From assembly GCA_025602915.1 (NCBI GenBank), contig JAHLJZ010000006.1, positions 372,001 to 436,000 of the forward strand: a stretch of 64,000 bases of DNA, in the 5' to 3' direction. A program made the translations under genes and the position numbers. Source of the stretch: Paraphysoderma sedebokerense (lineage: Eukaryota; Blastocladiomycota; Physodermatomycetes; Physodermatales; Physodermataceae). Shown one piece after another: positions 24,307 through 36,889 of this stretch. The notes below the pieces were generated by a model. It searched no databases. It was not told the DNA's origin and saw nothing but the letters and a program-made list of their open reading frames with translations. The stretch's first letter is position 1. Each line of letters opens with the position of its first letter.

Positions 24307-24466
24307 GGAGGAGGACGCACAGGGAAAAAGTAAACAAACACTTCCATCGCCACTCCGTTCCACTCCCCATCCTCACTCTCACCCACACCCTCTCTTTCAT
24401 CAAGACTCCCTTCCCTCCCCTCTCTCTGGCTTTTCTTTTGTTCAAAAATGGCAGCATCCGTCTGTC

Positions 24467-27400
24467 ATGTCCTCTAGTTCCTCCATCTCAAACAGAAGTA
24501 TCGCCAGGCACCATCTATTCCATCTCATCAACTCTATCAACACCTCTAATTACACCGCCACTGCGTCCGAGCTATCTAACGTACTACCTCTCGCTTCTTC
24601 ACATCTGATCTTAGTGTTCATTTTCTGATTATCTCACCAACACCTCCCCTTACCGTTCTTTTTCTCGTAGCTCGTCGACTCGTATAATCTCCGTCCACTC
24701 TTTCATCACATCCTCCTCTTTTATCACTTCACTGATTCAGCCCATTCCAATCCGTTGATTCCTCGCATCCTCTCATCCGAAGCAAAATATTTCCTATCAT
24801 TCTCAGATCACAAGGCCCCAGTCGAGTCATTTGCCAGTTCAATAGAAAAAACATTTCAAAATCGATCGACTTTTCAATTTGAGCCTATCGATTTATTCGA
24901 ATTTTGTCAACAAATTGATCTTGACCTTCGAGAACGTTTTATTTTAGCGGTTTCTCTTTGCTCTTCTAGCTCAAGAGATCTTCAATCACAAGGTAGGTTT
25001 TAGCCGCCGAATAGGCCCTCTTCAACACCGGCTCAAGGATGGCTATGGACTAACACACGTGGTTACGGTAGCTTCTGCGCTCGTTGAATCAGACACCGCA
25101 TCTTTCATCCGTGATATCAACCAGTCATCATTTGTACCTACTGCATTGTTGATTGACTATCTCTATCATCATCTCTATTCCTCTAACGTTATTCCAAAGC
25201 CTTATCAATCGTCTTTTGAACAAACTTTAGACAGACTCTTGTGCCCCGATTCAAAGAATATGGCGACTAAAATTGAGAGGTATATATAATTTGTATATCA
25301 TATTTAGCTGCATCACCTCATCCGTCATATCTTAACCTTCCGCACTTGCAGTATTGCTGATCTCGTTCGAGATATCGGTTACAATGTATTCTCCAATGCG
25401 ACTGTGTTTCATAAAATCTTGGCGCAGGCCGGAGTATCATCATCCAACTCCTCTTCCTTAAAGGAAGAAATGTTGTCCCGTTTGATCGGTATGATGGTAA
25501 AAACGCACAGTTCTTTGCCTGATGGGATATCAAATGGAAAAGTTGGACAACCTTGGGCACAAATTGTCGAAAGCAACAAAACCGCTCCAAAGAATTCATG
25601 GGATATTGATGTTTTCATTAGTGTCGTTATGGAAATAGTCCCAAACACAAATTGGGTCAATGTTATGAAGAATTTGGATTACAGTACATTTGAAGTCACT
25701 GATTTGCGTGGGTTTGAGTTGCTGGTGAATGCCTATCGAAAAGGCAGCAAGGTATGGGCTGGTATTCTGCCATACAGTATGCGTCTCGTTCTCACATCCA
25801 TGCTTGTGGCTTCTTTAGAGCAAGAAATTTCCGATCCAAATTCTGTTTGGTCGCTGGAAGAATCCTAAAGCGCAATATTCGCTTCTGAATCAGGCGATAT
25901 CTAGTCCGCCAGATACATTCAACTTTGCAGATTACACTATTGCGGAAACCAGAAAGATTGTAAATCCGGACGAACTGGCTGGCGTTATCACTGGGTCCGT
26001 AAAGTCTCCGATCAATGCCACTCCGAATCAAGCATTGAATTCTTTAGATGTTCTGGATACCATTTGTAAACTTCTCGAGTCTTCTGAGTGTTATGACGAA
26101 TGTCGTCAGTTTTTGGAGACTGCTGCTCTTGGAGCACCTGAACTTACCTTACTCGGCTTGGTTCAATTACCGGTGAGTTGTTATCATCCACCAGATTTCC
26201 CTCCGACCACCTTTCATACCCCAGTATTAACATTTTACTTCTGTGTTCAGCTTCCATGGACAAGTCTCCAGAAATCTATCATTTCTCGCTTGACGATATT
26301 GTTCCTTGAAGGGCATGCCAACTCAAACTTTGTGCTCAGTCGCCTTTGGACTTTTAATAGCAATGTTTTGGTATCTTGTATGGTTGAAATGCATCAGGAC
26401 CCGGGTTCCTTAAGTCGTATACTAGATGTTGCACAAGAGTTGAAGGTTCTTCTGATGTTATGTTACATTTAAGTTGAAATTTTGCTTAAACTGCTCTTCT
26501 CTCAGGCACTCGGCACCGTCCTTAAATCAACTCCATTCCCGTTCGCTCTCGATTTAGCTTCATTAGCTTCACGACGAGAGTTTTTAAATCTTGAGAAGTG
26601 GCTCCAAGACATGATTAGAGACCATGGGGAAATCTTTATTAAGGCATGTTTGGAGTTCATGGGAATCAAATTGATGGCCCAATCTCATAATGCGGCGCCA
26701 GTTGTTCCTTTGGCAATAGAAGTTATTGCTATTTTCCTGAAAACTTTACAGGCTCACACAAAGTTAGTGTAATTCTTTGTTGTCGCTGGCATCTATGTAC
26801 AGCAATTAACATCAAACTTTTACATCCTAGCACCGTCTCTCCTGACACTGCAGAATTGTTGAAGGAAGTGTCAGATAGGTGTTTACAAGTGTACCCAAGG
26901 CTCATGAATGTGTGGCCGACAGCCGGTGTTGCGCATGATATGCCAAATTCGAGTGAAGTTCAATTCTCGGAAGATGTTGAACATGAAGTCAATTTGTATT
27001 ATGAAAAGTTATACAAGGGAGATTTGATGGTCAAAGATATTATCGAATTACTCGCCCGATTTAAAGTCTCGAACGAAACTCGGCAGCAAGACGTGTACGC
27101 TTGCATGATTCACAATTTGTTCGACGAGTACAAATTTTTCCCAAAGTACCCGGACAAAGAGTTGGCTATCACAGCAGCTTTATTCGGCGCTTTGATTCAA
27201 CATGATTTGCTATCCTATGTTCCGCTGGGTTTAGCACTGCGCTACATTCTTGACGCCCTTCGTCAGTCGCCTACTTCAAAAATGTTCAAATTCGGTCTTC
27301 GTGCATTGTCTCAATTTGTGTCTCGTCTTGCCGAATGGCCGCAGTACTGCAATCATCTGCTTCAAGTACCTGCTCTCCTTCAAGCTGCCCCCGAGATCAT

Positions 27401-30400
27401 CGACATCCTACAACAAAAGCTTCTCCTTGCTTCCAAGCAGGAGACCTCTAGCGACGACGTCTCATTCGAAAATCCGCCAGAACTTCCGACGAGCGTCTTC
27501 GTGTTTAAGGCTATCACTCCTGATCCTTCATTAATTACTCCAGAGTCTGGCTCGATTGAATATGAATCTCCTGCAGAGAGTGTTCAAGACAAGCTCCTTT
27601 TCATCATTAACAATCTCTCGCAATCAAATATGGTGGCAAAACTCAAAGAGATGAAACCTTTGCTGCAAGAAACTTACTACCGCTGGTTTAGCAACTATCT
27701 GGTCACAAAACGAGCGAGTATTGAACCGAACTTTCAGACCTTGTATCTGGACATGCTGGATAGTTTGGAAAGCAAATCGCTAGATAAGCATGTGCTGTAT
27801 GAGACTCTATTTAATATCAAAATTTTATTGGATTCGGAAAAGACCATTGAAAGCTCACAAGAAAGAAGTCATCTGAAAAATTTGGGCAGTTGGTTGGGTG
27901 GAATGACTTTGGCTAGGAACAAACCCATCAAGCACAAGCATTTGTCAGTTAAGGTTAGTATTAAATCATGTCAAGGGTGATATTCTTTTCGCAAATTTCG
28001 TCTAATTCCGTTCTCGTAGGATCTCTTGCTCGAAGGCTATGATTCACAACGTCTAGTTGTTGTTATTCCGTTTGTGTGCAAAGTCCTTGAACAGTGCAAA
28101 TTGTCAAAAATCTTCAAACCACCGAATCCTTGGGTCATGTCATCTATAAAACTATTGGTTGAATTGTATCAGTTTGCTGAGCTTAAATTGAACCTTAAGT
28201 TCGAAATTGAAGTGCTGTGCAAGAATATTAATGTGGAACTTTCAAGTAAGTCACCGTCCAATCATTTTTCGTGCTTTAGGAATCACTCGTATTAATTTTA
28301 ACTTATAGCAATCGAGCCGACCAATATTCTCAAAAACCGACCGTCCAAGGAAGAACCGGAAGCAGCATTAACTGGCGAATTGGACCGACTCACTCTGAAG
28401 GATGGTCCTCGCAAACTTGGTGGTGTTGCGCAAGGAGATCAAGTCACCCCTCAAGGATTGCCATTGAATCAGGCAATGCCCACGCAAGACTTGTCGGGTG
28501 TTACATTCGCCAACTTAGCATCCTATATAGTATTTAGTCCGCAAGTAACCATTTTCACGCAACAACCGGCTTTGAAGCGCTTAGTTCATATTGCTATTAG
28601 TCGAGCCATTCAAGAAATCATTGGCCCTGTTGTTGAAAGGTCCGTCACGATTGCTGCCATCTCAACGAGAGAGTTGATTGTAAAGGATTTTGCGTTGGAG
28701 TCGGATGAAACAAAGATGAGAAAGGCTGCGCATTTGATGGCCCAAAATCTCGCTGGTTTGTATACTTCCTAGGCTAATGTAATGATGTCAGTTACAAAGT
28801 ACTCACAGCTGTTTAACAGGCTCATTGGCTTTGGTGACCTGTAAGGAACCATTGAAAATCAGCATGGTGACACATCTTCGAACACTCTTATTGCAGAATG
28901 GTTTATCCGAGCAGAATCTTCCTGAACAGCAAATCCTTCAAGTTATAGCCGACAATTTGGATCTCGCTTGTTCAATCATTGAAAAAGCCGCCATGGAGAA
29001 GGCCATACCGGAAGTCGAGGAGGGACTTGTCGCGCCGTTAATGAATAGAAAGAAAGCTAGGGAGCGAGGAACGCCGTATTACGACGTTAGCGTTTTCAAC
29101 TCGTCCCGCTATGCTTCCGCCTTGCCCGAATTCTTAAGGCTCAAACCATCCGGGCTTGCACCTCCGCAACTCCGTGTGTACGAAGATTTCAGTCGAACGA
29201 GGCAGTATCCTGGTGTTGCGGACGGGGAGCCAGCTCGCCCGCCAGCTGTTGCTCAATCTCATGCCGACGTTGCTTCACAGCTTGCGTTCAATGCTACACC
29301 GACCGCCGCAGCTACTGTCCCTCAATTTGAAGAAAATCAGTCACTTTTAACCGCCCAACAAGCATTCGAAAAATTCACTCAATTCATAGCCGATCTTGAC
29401 AAACTCGTTTCTTCGAGCCCTACGGTATCATTAGTGTCTCTACCCGCAAATCATGAAGTCCGGTATCTTTTAAGAGAGATACCCCAGCTATTGTCGCAAT
29501 CCATGAATCGGGATGACCTGGCTTTATTGTTCGCTCAAAAAGTTGTGCAATGTTTATACAAAAATGATTCCCATTTATCGAGAGAAGTTTATGTCGTTCT
29601 TTTGAGAGATTTATGCGAGTTATCCAAGAAGGCGGCCAAGGAAGTTTTGGCTTGGTTGTTGTATGCTGATGATGAGGTACTTGACCATGCTTTCGTTATC
29701 CTCGTTCGTATTTTTTCCTTACATTTTATTTGTAGCGTAAATACAACGTTGATGTAGCTTATGCGATCCTTCGTGCCGGCTTACTCAGTGCGGCCGAGCA
29801 AGATATACAACTTGGAAAAATGATGGAAAGCGGCCGTACGTCTGTGATCGACTATACAGTCAAACTTATTCGAAAATGCGTTCTGGAGGAACCACCTTTG
29901 GCTACCGCCTCGGAGTTCTTGAACTCTATTGATATACTTGGACGCATTGCGCAAAGAGTTAATGCTCCTGGGAGGTGAGATGTCTTTATTGCTGCCTCTT
30001 TGGTGAAGTCACTTTTGTTAACTTTATTTGACTTATATTTAGCGTAAATGAGCTGTTAGAAGATTTACGTAAGAAAAACGCTGTTCCTGCTCCAGAACCA
30101 AAGGATGTTGAATCTGCTCTTCGAGATCAACTTTCGTTCGCTTTTGCAGAGTGGATCAGAATATACCAACTACCGACGTCCACAGAAAAGGTGCAAACCG
30201 CCTTTCTTCAGCAGGTACCTGCAGATATTTTTTGACTTTGTCGCTTCTGTTTCGAATCAACTAATCCTGTATTATAGCTTCAGCAAAGTGGCCTCATAAA
30301 GTCTGAAGACGCGATGTGTCTTTTCTTCAGAGTTGCAACTGAGCTCAGTACCGATAGCTATCTCAAATTGAAGAATGCACCGGGTGCTACTCATCTCACC

Positions 30401-31962
30401 GTTTACCAACCTATCGACGCTCTTGCGAAACTCATTGTTCTACTCACCAAATTATTTAACGAGACACCCACTGCCCGATTGACTTATTTCAATAAAATCG
30501 TTTCTATCATCGTCTTGGTTTTGGTTCACAATCACGAAGTAAAGAAATCTCAGTTTAATCAGAAGCCGTTCTTCCGATTGTTCTCGAGCCTGCTGAGTGA
30601 ATTGAACGCAAATGAGCATTCATTCCGATCGATCCATTTCCAAATGTTGACCGCGCTCAGGTTTGTAACTTCCTAAGAATTTATTACTGCCTTCATCTTT
30701 TAACACTCCTTCGATTTTCTAGCAACACTTTCCATACGCTGCAGCCGTATCTCGTTCCTGGATTCACGTTCGGTTGGTTGTCCCTTGTGTCGCATCGCCA
30801 GTTTATGCCGAAACTGTTGCTGGCGGACAACCAGAAGGTATGTATTATTGTATTTTCAATTAGCGAATGTAGCTAACCATGGTTGTATTGGTGTTACAGG
30901 GTTGGCCGTTATTCCAGAGGTTGCTGTTGGATCTATTCAAGTTTTTGATACCCTTCTTACGAAAAGCTGAGTTGAAAGACGCCAGTCGATTATTGTATAA
31001 AGGAACTCTTCGATTGCTCTTAGTCCTCCTTCACGATTTCCCGGAATTTTTATGTGACTATCATTTTAGCTTTTGTGATGTGATCCCGTCGTCATGCGTA
31101 CAACTACGAAATCTCATATTATCGGCGTTTCCGCGCAATATGAGATTGCCCGATCCGTTTACGCCAAACCTGAAAGTTGACATGCTGCCGGAAATCGCTC
31201 ATCCGCCTAAAGTTCTATCCGATTATGTGGCTGCTTTATCTGCCAACAATTTTAAAAACGATTTGGATAATTACCTGAAGAATCGGTCGCCAGTATCGTT
31301 TCTATTCGATCTAAGGCAACGACTGCTATTATCTGAGGGGCAATCAGATGATGTTACCGGATCGAAGTATGATGTTCCTCTCATCAATTCCCTTGTGTTG
31401 TATCTCGGAACACAGGCTGTTTCCCAGTTGCAGAATAAAGTGAATCAAGGATCGTCTCCCATTGCACACAGCATCTACATGGATATATTCCAGCAGCTGC
31501 TCGTGGATCTGGACACAGAAGGTTGCTTAATTTTCCATCTTAATGTTCTCCTTTCTCGACGTGTAGCTAACTTTGCTGTAATCAGGGCGTTACTTGTTCT
31601 TGAGCGCAATCGTTAATCAGCTTCGCTATCCTAACAGTCACACACACTATTTCAGTTGTGTGCTTCTTTATTTGTTCGCAGAAGCACGTAAAGCCGCAAT
31701 ACAGGAACAGATCACCAGGTTTGTGTAACATTGCATTTCGGGATGATTTTTTGCCCTGATGTTTAACCCAAATTCTTTTGTGCTTAGGGTATTGTTGGAG
31801 CGCCTGATAGTGAATAGACCGCATCCATGGGGTCTCCTCATAACATTTATAGAATTGATCAAGAATCCCCGTTATAAGTTCTGGGAGCATGGCTTCACTC
31901 GATGTGCGTCGGACATTGAAAGGTTGTTTGAAAGCGTAGCAAGAAGCATTAACCAATCGTAA
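24467..31962 (+). CDS. NOT1: CCR4-NOT complex scaffold subunit NOT1 (CNOT1)
   Basis: Function: the large scaffold of the CCR4-NOT deadenylase, holding the CAF1/CCR4 nucleases and the NOT2/3/5 module in cytoplasm and nucleus. Seen: about 20 exons joined in phase from ATG 24467 ([16 protein letters not shown]). The N-terminal HEAT region includes [18 protein letters not shown] and [15 protein letters not shown], the CNOT1 hallmark. The exon at 26856-27953 holds HEAT repeats ([36 protein letters not shown]) and then the MIF4G-like CAF1-binding domain ([19 protein letters not shown]). Next is the DUF3819 bundle (28500-29050), with [18 protein letters not shown] and [18 protein letters not shown]. 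The C-terminal NOT1 superfamily homology domain includes [14 protein letters not shown]-like text ([15 protein letters not shown]), [19 protein letters not shown] and [20 protein letters not shown]. The length (about 2,100 residues) is normal for the family. Confidence 0.96.
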
Positions 31963-32263
31963 GAGAAAAAGTGTATAAATGTATTAGAGAAAGGGTTGAA
32001 TTGTGTTTAATTGCGCACTGTGATCTGCTCTGGTGCAGCAGAAGAATGTCACTTTCGTTTTTTTTTGTACTTGTATTGTAACATTTGTATCCTGATTATT
32101 AATTAAAATGCGAAATTGTTTGCCTCGTATTCATACAGAAAGACTCTGACTTGTCACGTGATTTTCCAAAACAAAGATGGGAACGTTCCAGAGTTCGGGA
32201 TAAGTTTGGCCTAGACATAGCAACCGATCCCACCCAAAAGGCAGGCCCAACCACACAACGAGA
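31963..32263. promoter_or_regulatory. Spacer between NOT1 stop and TYW1 start, with CACGTG
   Basis: About 300 bases hold the NOT1 3' UTR and the TYW1 promoter. A CACGTG palindrome (in TCACGTGA) lies at 32155-32160, roughly 105 bases before the TYW1 ATG. Confidence 0.45.
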
Positions 32264-35200
32264 ATGGAAAACATTGAACCGAAAGGTATGTCTTATACAT
32301 CGTTTTACAATCGTCGACCAAGTCTCATCCAGTTTCAATTTTTAGTCTGGAGCGACTACTTCGAGGCATACAGAAGCGAGTTTCTGCTGTCATTCCTCCT
32401 GATTGCAGCCTCATATCTTTACTATGTTGCCCAAAATGACAGCCGTATGGAGCAACAAGTCAGATCTGCGGCGATTCCCGAGATCGAACGAAAGTCGCCA
32501 ACTTTAAAGGAGGCCAGTAAAGAGGGAGAACTAAGTTGTCAAGACCCGGCCGAATGTTGCGGCGGTGTCTGTAGCCAGACCGTAGAAAAACCAATTACTG
32601 ATATTGGTTCTAAAAAGAAGGATGACGGTTGTTGCGGGGGCCAGTGTAAGCAAAGCGATGAAGGCCTTCCATCAAACGTGGGCCCGATGCCGTCGGCCGC
32701 ATTTCACAGTTTTGATTCGTCTCAATCAAATTCCACTATTTCGCTCCCGGTTAAGATATTCTACGCAACCCAGACCGGAACTGCTAAAATTTTTGCTCAA
32801 ATACTTAGTGATACATTATCCTCTTGTGGGATCAGCAATGTGATCATCGACATCCCTGACTACGATACCGAAGACTTCTTCTCCGAACAAAGCCCTTGCG
32901 TTTTTATTTTGTCCACTTACACTGATGGTGGACCTACCGAAACTGCAGAATGGTTTTATAAATGGTTGGAAGACAATCGATTTGATTTTAGAGTATCCAA
33001 GACATCCTTAAGTAAAATGCGCTATGCGGTGTTTGGTTTGGGTGATTCCGAGTATAAAGAAAACTTTTGCCTGGTGTCAACAAGCGTGGACAAATATCTG
33101 GAAGGCTTGGGAGCAAAGAGATTAATTCCTATCGGCTTGGGTGATAAAAACGATGGTATGCTTTGGTTTCATTCATACCTGATAGATGACTTCGACTGAC
33201 GTTCGTCAGAAATGGAGAAATCGTTTGATGAATGGCGACAACAACTGAAACAGAAGCTGGAATCTTCTTCAACCGAGGATAATGTCGGTTCACACGTAAC
33301 AGTCGAATATGAATCATCTGACGAAGAAGTTGACGAAACGATTGAGGATATCGATATCGGATCTGGTGATGAAATGTTGGACGTGGAAGATATGGGAAAA
33401 GTAGCCAGTAAAATTCAATCTGCGAAAAAGACAAATGAGGAGGAAGAATATTCTTACGATTCCCAAAATTCTTTTCCTAAAGTTATGCTTGGAGGTATTT
33501 ATTAATTTGCTGTCCTTCATGTTTACATATTTAATCTAAATTCTTGGTTCATTCTATCAGATGAACAAAAGCCAAAACAAGTTCCAAAGGACATGGTGAC
33601 ACCTTTACTGCACAAGAGTTTGACAAAACAAGGCTACAAAATCATTGGATCGCATAGTGGTGTCAAAATTTGTCGATGGACAAAGAGCATGTTACGAGGT
33701 CGTGGTGGTTGCTACAAGGTATTTTTTGTTTGATTCTACGTATTTCGACGGTTGGTAATAACTCTACGACTCTGGCAGCACTCCTTCTATGGTATTGAGA
33801 GTCATCGGTGTATGGAATTGACTCCGAGTTTGGCTTGCGCCAATAAATGGTAAGACCGTTTTCAATATTCTATTTCTTCCGAGGAGGTTGTAGCGTCTAA
33901 CACTTTCAATTTTCCACTCTATACAGTGTTTTCTGTTGGCGGTATGTTCATAACTTCACAGACATTGGACCTTGATCTGTCACTGATTTACATTACTAGA
34001 CATCACACAAACCCCGTTGGTACAAGTTGGCGCTGGAAAATGGATGATCCAGAAGTAAGTGAAAACTCAACATGCTGCTGCTGAACAATATCTGACGACT
34101 ACTTTCAAGTTCATTTTGGAAGGAGCTCTTAACAACCATTGCGGCATGGTAAAAATGTTGAAAGGTGTGCCTGGCGTGCAACCTCATCGATTCGAAGAAG
34201 CAATGGCTCCTCAACACTGTGCGCTCAGGTGGGTTGAATCTGTATATTGCGGAGATTCTTTTATCTTATTCTCATATCTTGTTTTCTTTCAGCTTGGTGG
34301 GCGAGCCGATTATGGTAGGACGATTTTCATCAATGGCCGATTTTGACATCCTCAAGCATCTAACAATATTTGCAGTACCCTCGAATCAATGAGTTTATTT
34401 CTCTACTTCACGACAAAAACATTTCATCGTTCTTGGTTACCAATGCTCAATTTCCGGAATTGTAGGGATTTGCCTGTTCATCAATCCTCGCTTCTGCTTA
34501 AACTGATCGATTAAATCTACCTTTGAATGATTAGAATTACAAAATTAGAACCAGTCACTCAACTCTACGTGTCCATTGATGCTAGTACGAAAGAAAGTCT
34601 GAAAAAAGTAGATCGACCTTTGTTTAGAGATTTCTGGGAAAGATTCTTGGCATGTCTTAGCGCCTTACGAGAAAAAGGCCAACGAACGGGTCAGTTTATT
34701 GTTTCAAGAAACCGCGAGGAATACGTCTGATATCTGTATTTCTTATTCTCCAGTGTACCGCCTGACACTAGTTAAGCAATTCAACACCGAAGAAATTCTA
34801 AATTATGTGGAATTGGTCAATATCGGTTGTCCGGACTTTATTGAGGTGAAAGGAGTTACATATTGTGGCTATAGGTGTGTTATACATTGCATTTGCGTGC
34901 TTGGTCAGGCGTCTCACCTTTGCCGTATTTTCCATTCATGTAGTGCTGCATCGAATCTCACAATGGCAAATGTTCCATATCATAACGAGGTAATCCATTT
35001 CTGCGAGCAGCTCGTCGCTCACCTTCCAAATTACGAAATAAGTTGTGAACATGAACACAGTTGCTCAATTTTGATTGCGCACAAGAAGTTCTTTATCGAT
35101 GGCAAATGGATGACCAATATTGATTACCCAAAGTTCCAGAGTTTATATAGGGAGTATAAAGCAACTGGGAAACCTTTTAATAGTTTAGATTATGTTGCGG

Positions 35201-35298
35201 CGACCCCCCATTGGTCTGTTTTTGGGGATGAGCATCGAGGATTCGATCCCGCGGAACAGAGATTTTATCGAAATAAGAAGAAATCAGCGATCAGCTAA
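32264..35298 (+). CDS. TYW1: tRNA wybutosine-synthesising protein 1 (flavodoxin + radical SAM)
   Basis: Function: forms the tricyclic 4-demethylwyosine at G37 of tRNA-Phe, the second step of wybutosine synthesis. Seen: ATG at 32264 (MENIEPK) spliced to an exon with a membrane segment (FLLSFLLIAASYLYYVA), as in known TYW1 proteins. A linker has two Cys-rich boxes (CCGGVC, CCGGQC). The flavodoxin domain shows the FMN loop YATQTGTAKIFAQIL, STYTDGGPTETAEWF and VFGLGDSEY. An acidic linker (about 33290-33400) leads to the radical SAM domain with CANKCVFCWRHHTNPVG (the C-x3-C-x2-C cluster motif), then LNNHCGMVKMLKGVPGV, VTNAQFPE, LYVSIDAST and VKGVTYCGYS. The C-terminus (YVAATPHWSVFG, EQRFYRNKKK) is family-typical. 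At least nine exons; the exon with the first cluster cysteine is tiny. Confidence 0.94.
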
Positions 35299-35559
35299 AT
35301 TTAAGTCAATAAAAAGTACTTCCTTCAAAACATTTGCGCGGGTATATATTTTGCTTAAACCAACCCCACACTACATAATTTCTTCAGTTGGCTGAACCGA
35401 CAAAAATAAATAAGCACACAAATTATCGTACAGACAAAAAACATCCTGTATAAGTACAGCAACACTAGGCCTCGTAATTTTAAAATACAAAATCAGCCTA
35501 TCTCCAAAATGAGATGGTATAATATTTCCATCATTTTCTTTCCGGCGATAATTTAGATT
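35299..35559. other. Convergent AT-rich spacer
   Basis: The 3' ends of TYW1 (+) and the orphan gene (-) meet here. The region is AT-rich with AATAAA-like strings at about 35309 and 35405. Nothing else was seen. Confidence 0.4.
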
Positions 35560-36719
35560 TTAATGAATAAATCCTGGCCAAAACTGATTAGGAATAGAAG
35601 GTGAATGACCCTGTGGAAAATTCAATGAATTCTGCAATCCGGTCGGTTGCTGGGTATGTTGGAATGATTGACGATTCATGTGGTTTGCGGGTGCGAATGG
35701 TGTCCCTTGTTGCGGGTAACCGACTGGAACTGGAATATAGTATGGTTGCATAAGAGGTTGCATAGGCATATAAGGGACGAATTGGGGGTTGAAACGTCCG
35801 TGGTTCTTTGATTTGTTGTGATCTCGTTTTTTCTGCATTGACAATACACAGTTAAATTTCCGAGTTTCTTGATTATATCGACATTGAGTGTTGTCTTACC
35901 TTTGAACTTTGAACACTTTTCAAGAAAGGAAATTCTGGGAGAATGACTTCCAGTTTACGTTTAAGAGAGTGAGTATCCGCTAGAGCATTCTTGATATCGT
36001 GACTGAAGGGATTCATAGTCAACAGCATCGCTTTGATCTCAGGATACTACAAAAGACAATATGGCAAGTAAATAAAACGATCATGAGCATTTATCTAAAT
36101 ATATCGCTTCGTTCTTCAAATCAATTTAATTTCGAATTCTTGAATAACACTGTTTACCTGATCGATATCAGATCTATTTTCAACTAGGATTCTGGTGGTC
36201 TAATTGAAATTTTTCTGTTAGTTATATACTGCTAGTATTATATTGAATTAAAAGATTGAAGAGAAGGTAGCATATATGCTGGTGGATTAAATAACTCACC
36301 GCCTTGATTTTGGCAAAGTTCGCATAGGCTCTCACGGCCTTTGGGAAATTTGACCACTGAAGCAATTCATTTACAGCAGCTATAGGGATGCTGTTGTAGC
36401 GAAGTTGCATGTCTAAATCGTAGAGATACTACAAAGCACAACCATGTATTAAAATCAGAGGAAATTGTCTGTTTGTTGTGAGCTTTTTCATTACCTGCCG
36501 AACAAGTTCAGAGACGATAAGCTGGGGAACTTCTTGAGGTTCTTTGATTTCCAGACATCTAGTAGAGGGAGCGGTTGGAGTGTGGGAAGTCATCATCTTT
36601 GCGAGAATGGAATATGGAATAAGACGAAGACGATGGGGTCTACGATGTTCGCAGCTTTGCGCATTGGACGTCCGAGCAGGCACGGTTCCCCACTGCAACT
36701 GATCTGTCCCATGATACAT
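35560..36719 (-). CDS. Unrecognised protein with helical core and Pro/Gln/Tyr-rich tail
   Basis: Not recognised. Seen: ATG at 36719 (MYHGTDQLQWGTVPAR) and five exons joined in phase. The core reads like a small helical domain: VPQLIVSELVRQ, then YLYDLDMQLRYNSIPIAAVN and WSNFPKAVRAYANFAKIKA, TTRILVENRSDID, and YPEIKAMLLTMNPFSHDI. A basic segment (KKRDHNKSKNHGRFNP) precedes a low-complexity tail rich in Pro, Gln, Met and Tyr (PYMPMQPLMQPYYIPVPVGY) ending FWPGFIH. About 280 residues. Introns of about 50-110 nt are conserved in style with the neighbours. The basic segment plus P/Q/Y tail is reminiscent of RNA-associated or condensate-forming proteins, but this is inference and no family could be named. 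Confidence 0.6.
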
Positions 36720-36889
36720 GGATCTGCAATTCTTGAAAGCAAAATACGAACTTTATTCGAGTTTGCGGGACTACTTTTAAGACTTGTTGCGCTGGCAATT
36801 GAATATCTATTTATGTATACTAATGCTCTAAAAATACCCTGCTGTTGTACACATTACGAGTTACTGCTTTACAAATTAATCCTACATTT

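Larger units (their letters stand above)
24101..24466. promoter_or_regulatory. Divergent promoter of the methyltransferase and NOT1 genes, with opposed CTGGCAA arrays
   Basis: The 366-base spacer separates two outward-facing genes. It carries a left array of GGCAACCT units (24170-24206, four full copies plus part) and a right array of TTGCCAG units (24266-24300, five copies). These are reverse complements of each other apart from a one-base difference in period, and could fold into a long imperfect hairpin. A C/T-rich tract (24350-24420) leads into the NOT1 start. Confidence 0.6.

Noticed and set aside
24101-24466. CRISPR-like appearance of the repeat arrays
   Set aside because: Units are 7-8 bases with no spacers, in a eukaryotic promoter; these are simple tandem repeats.
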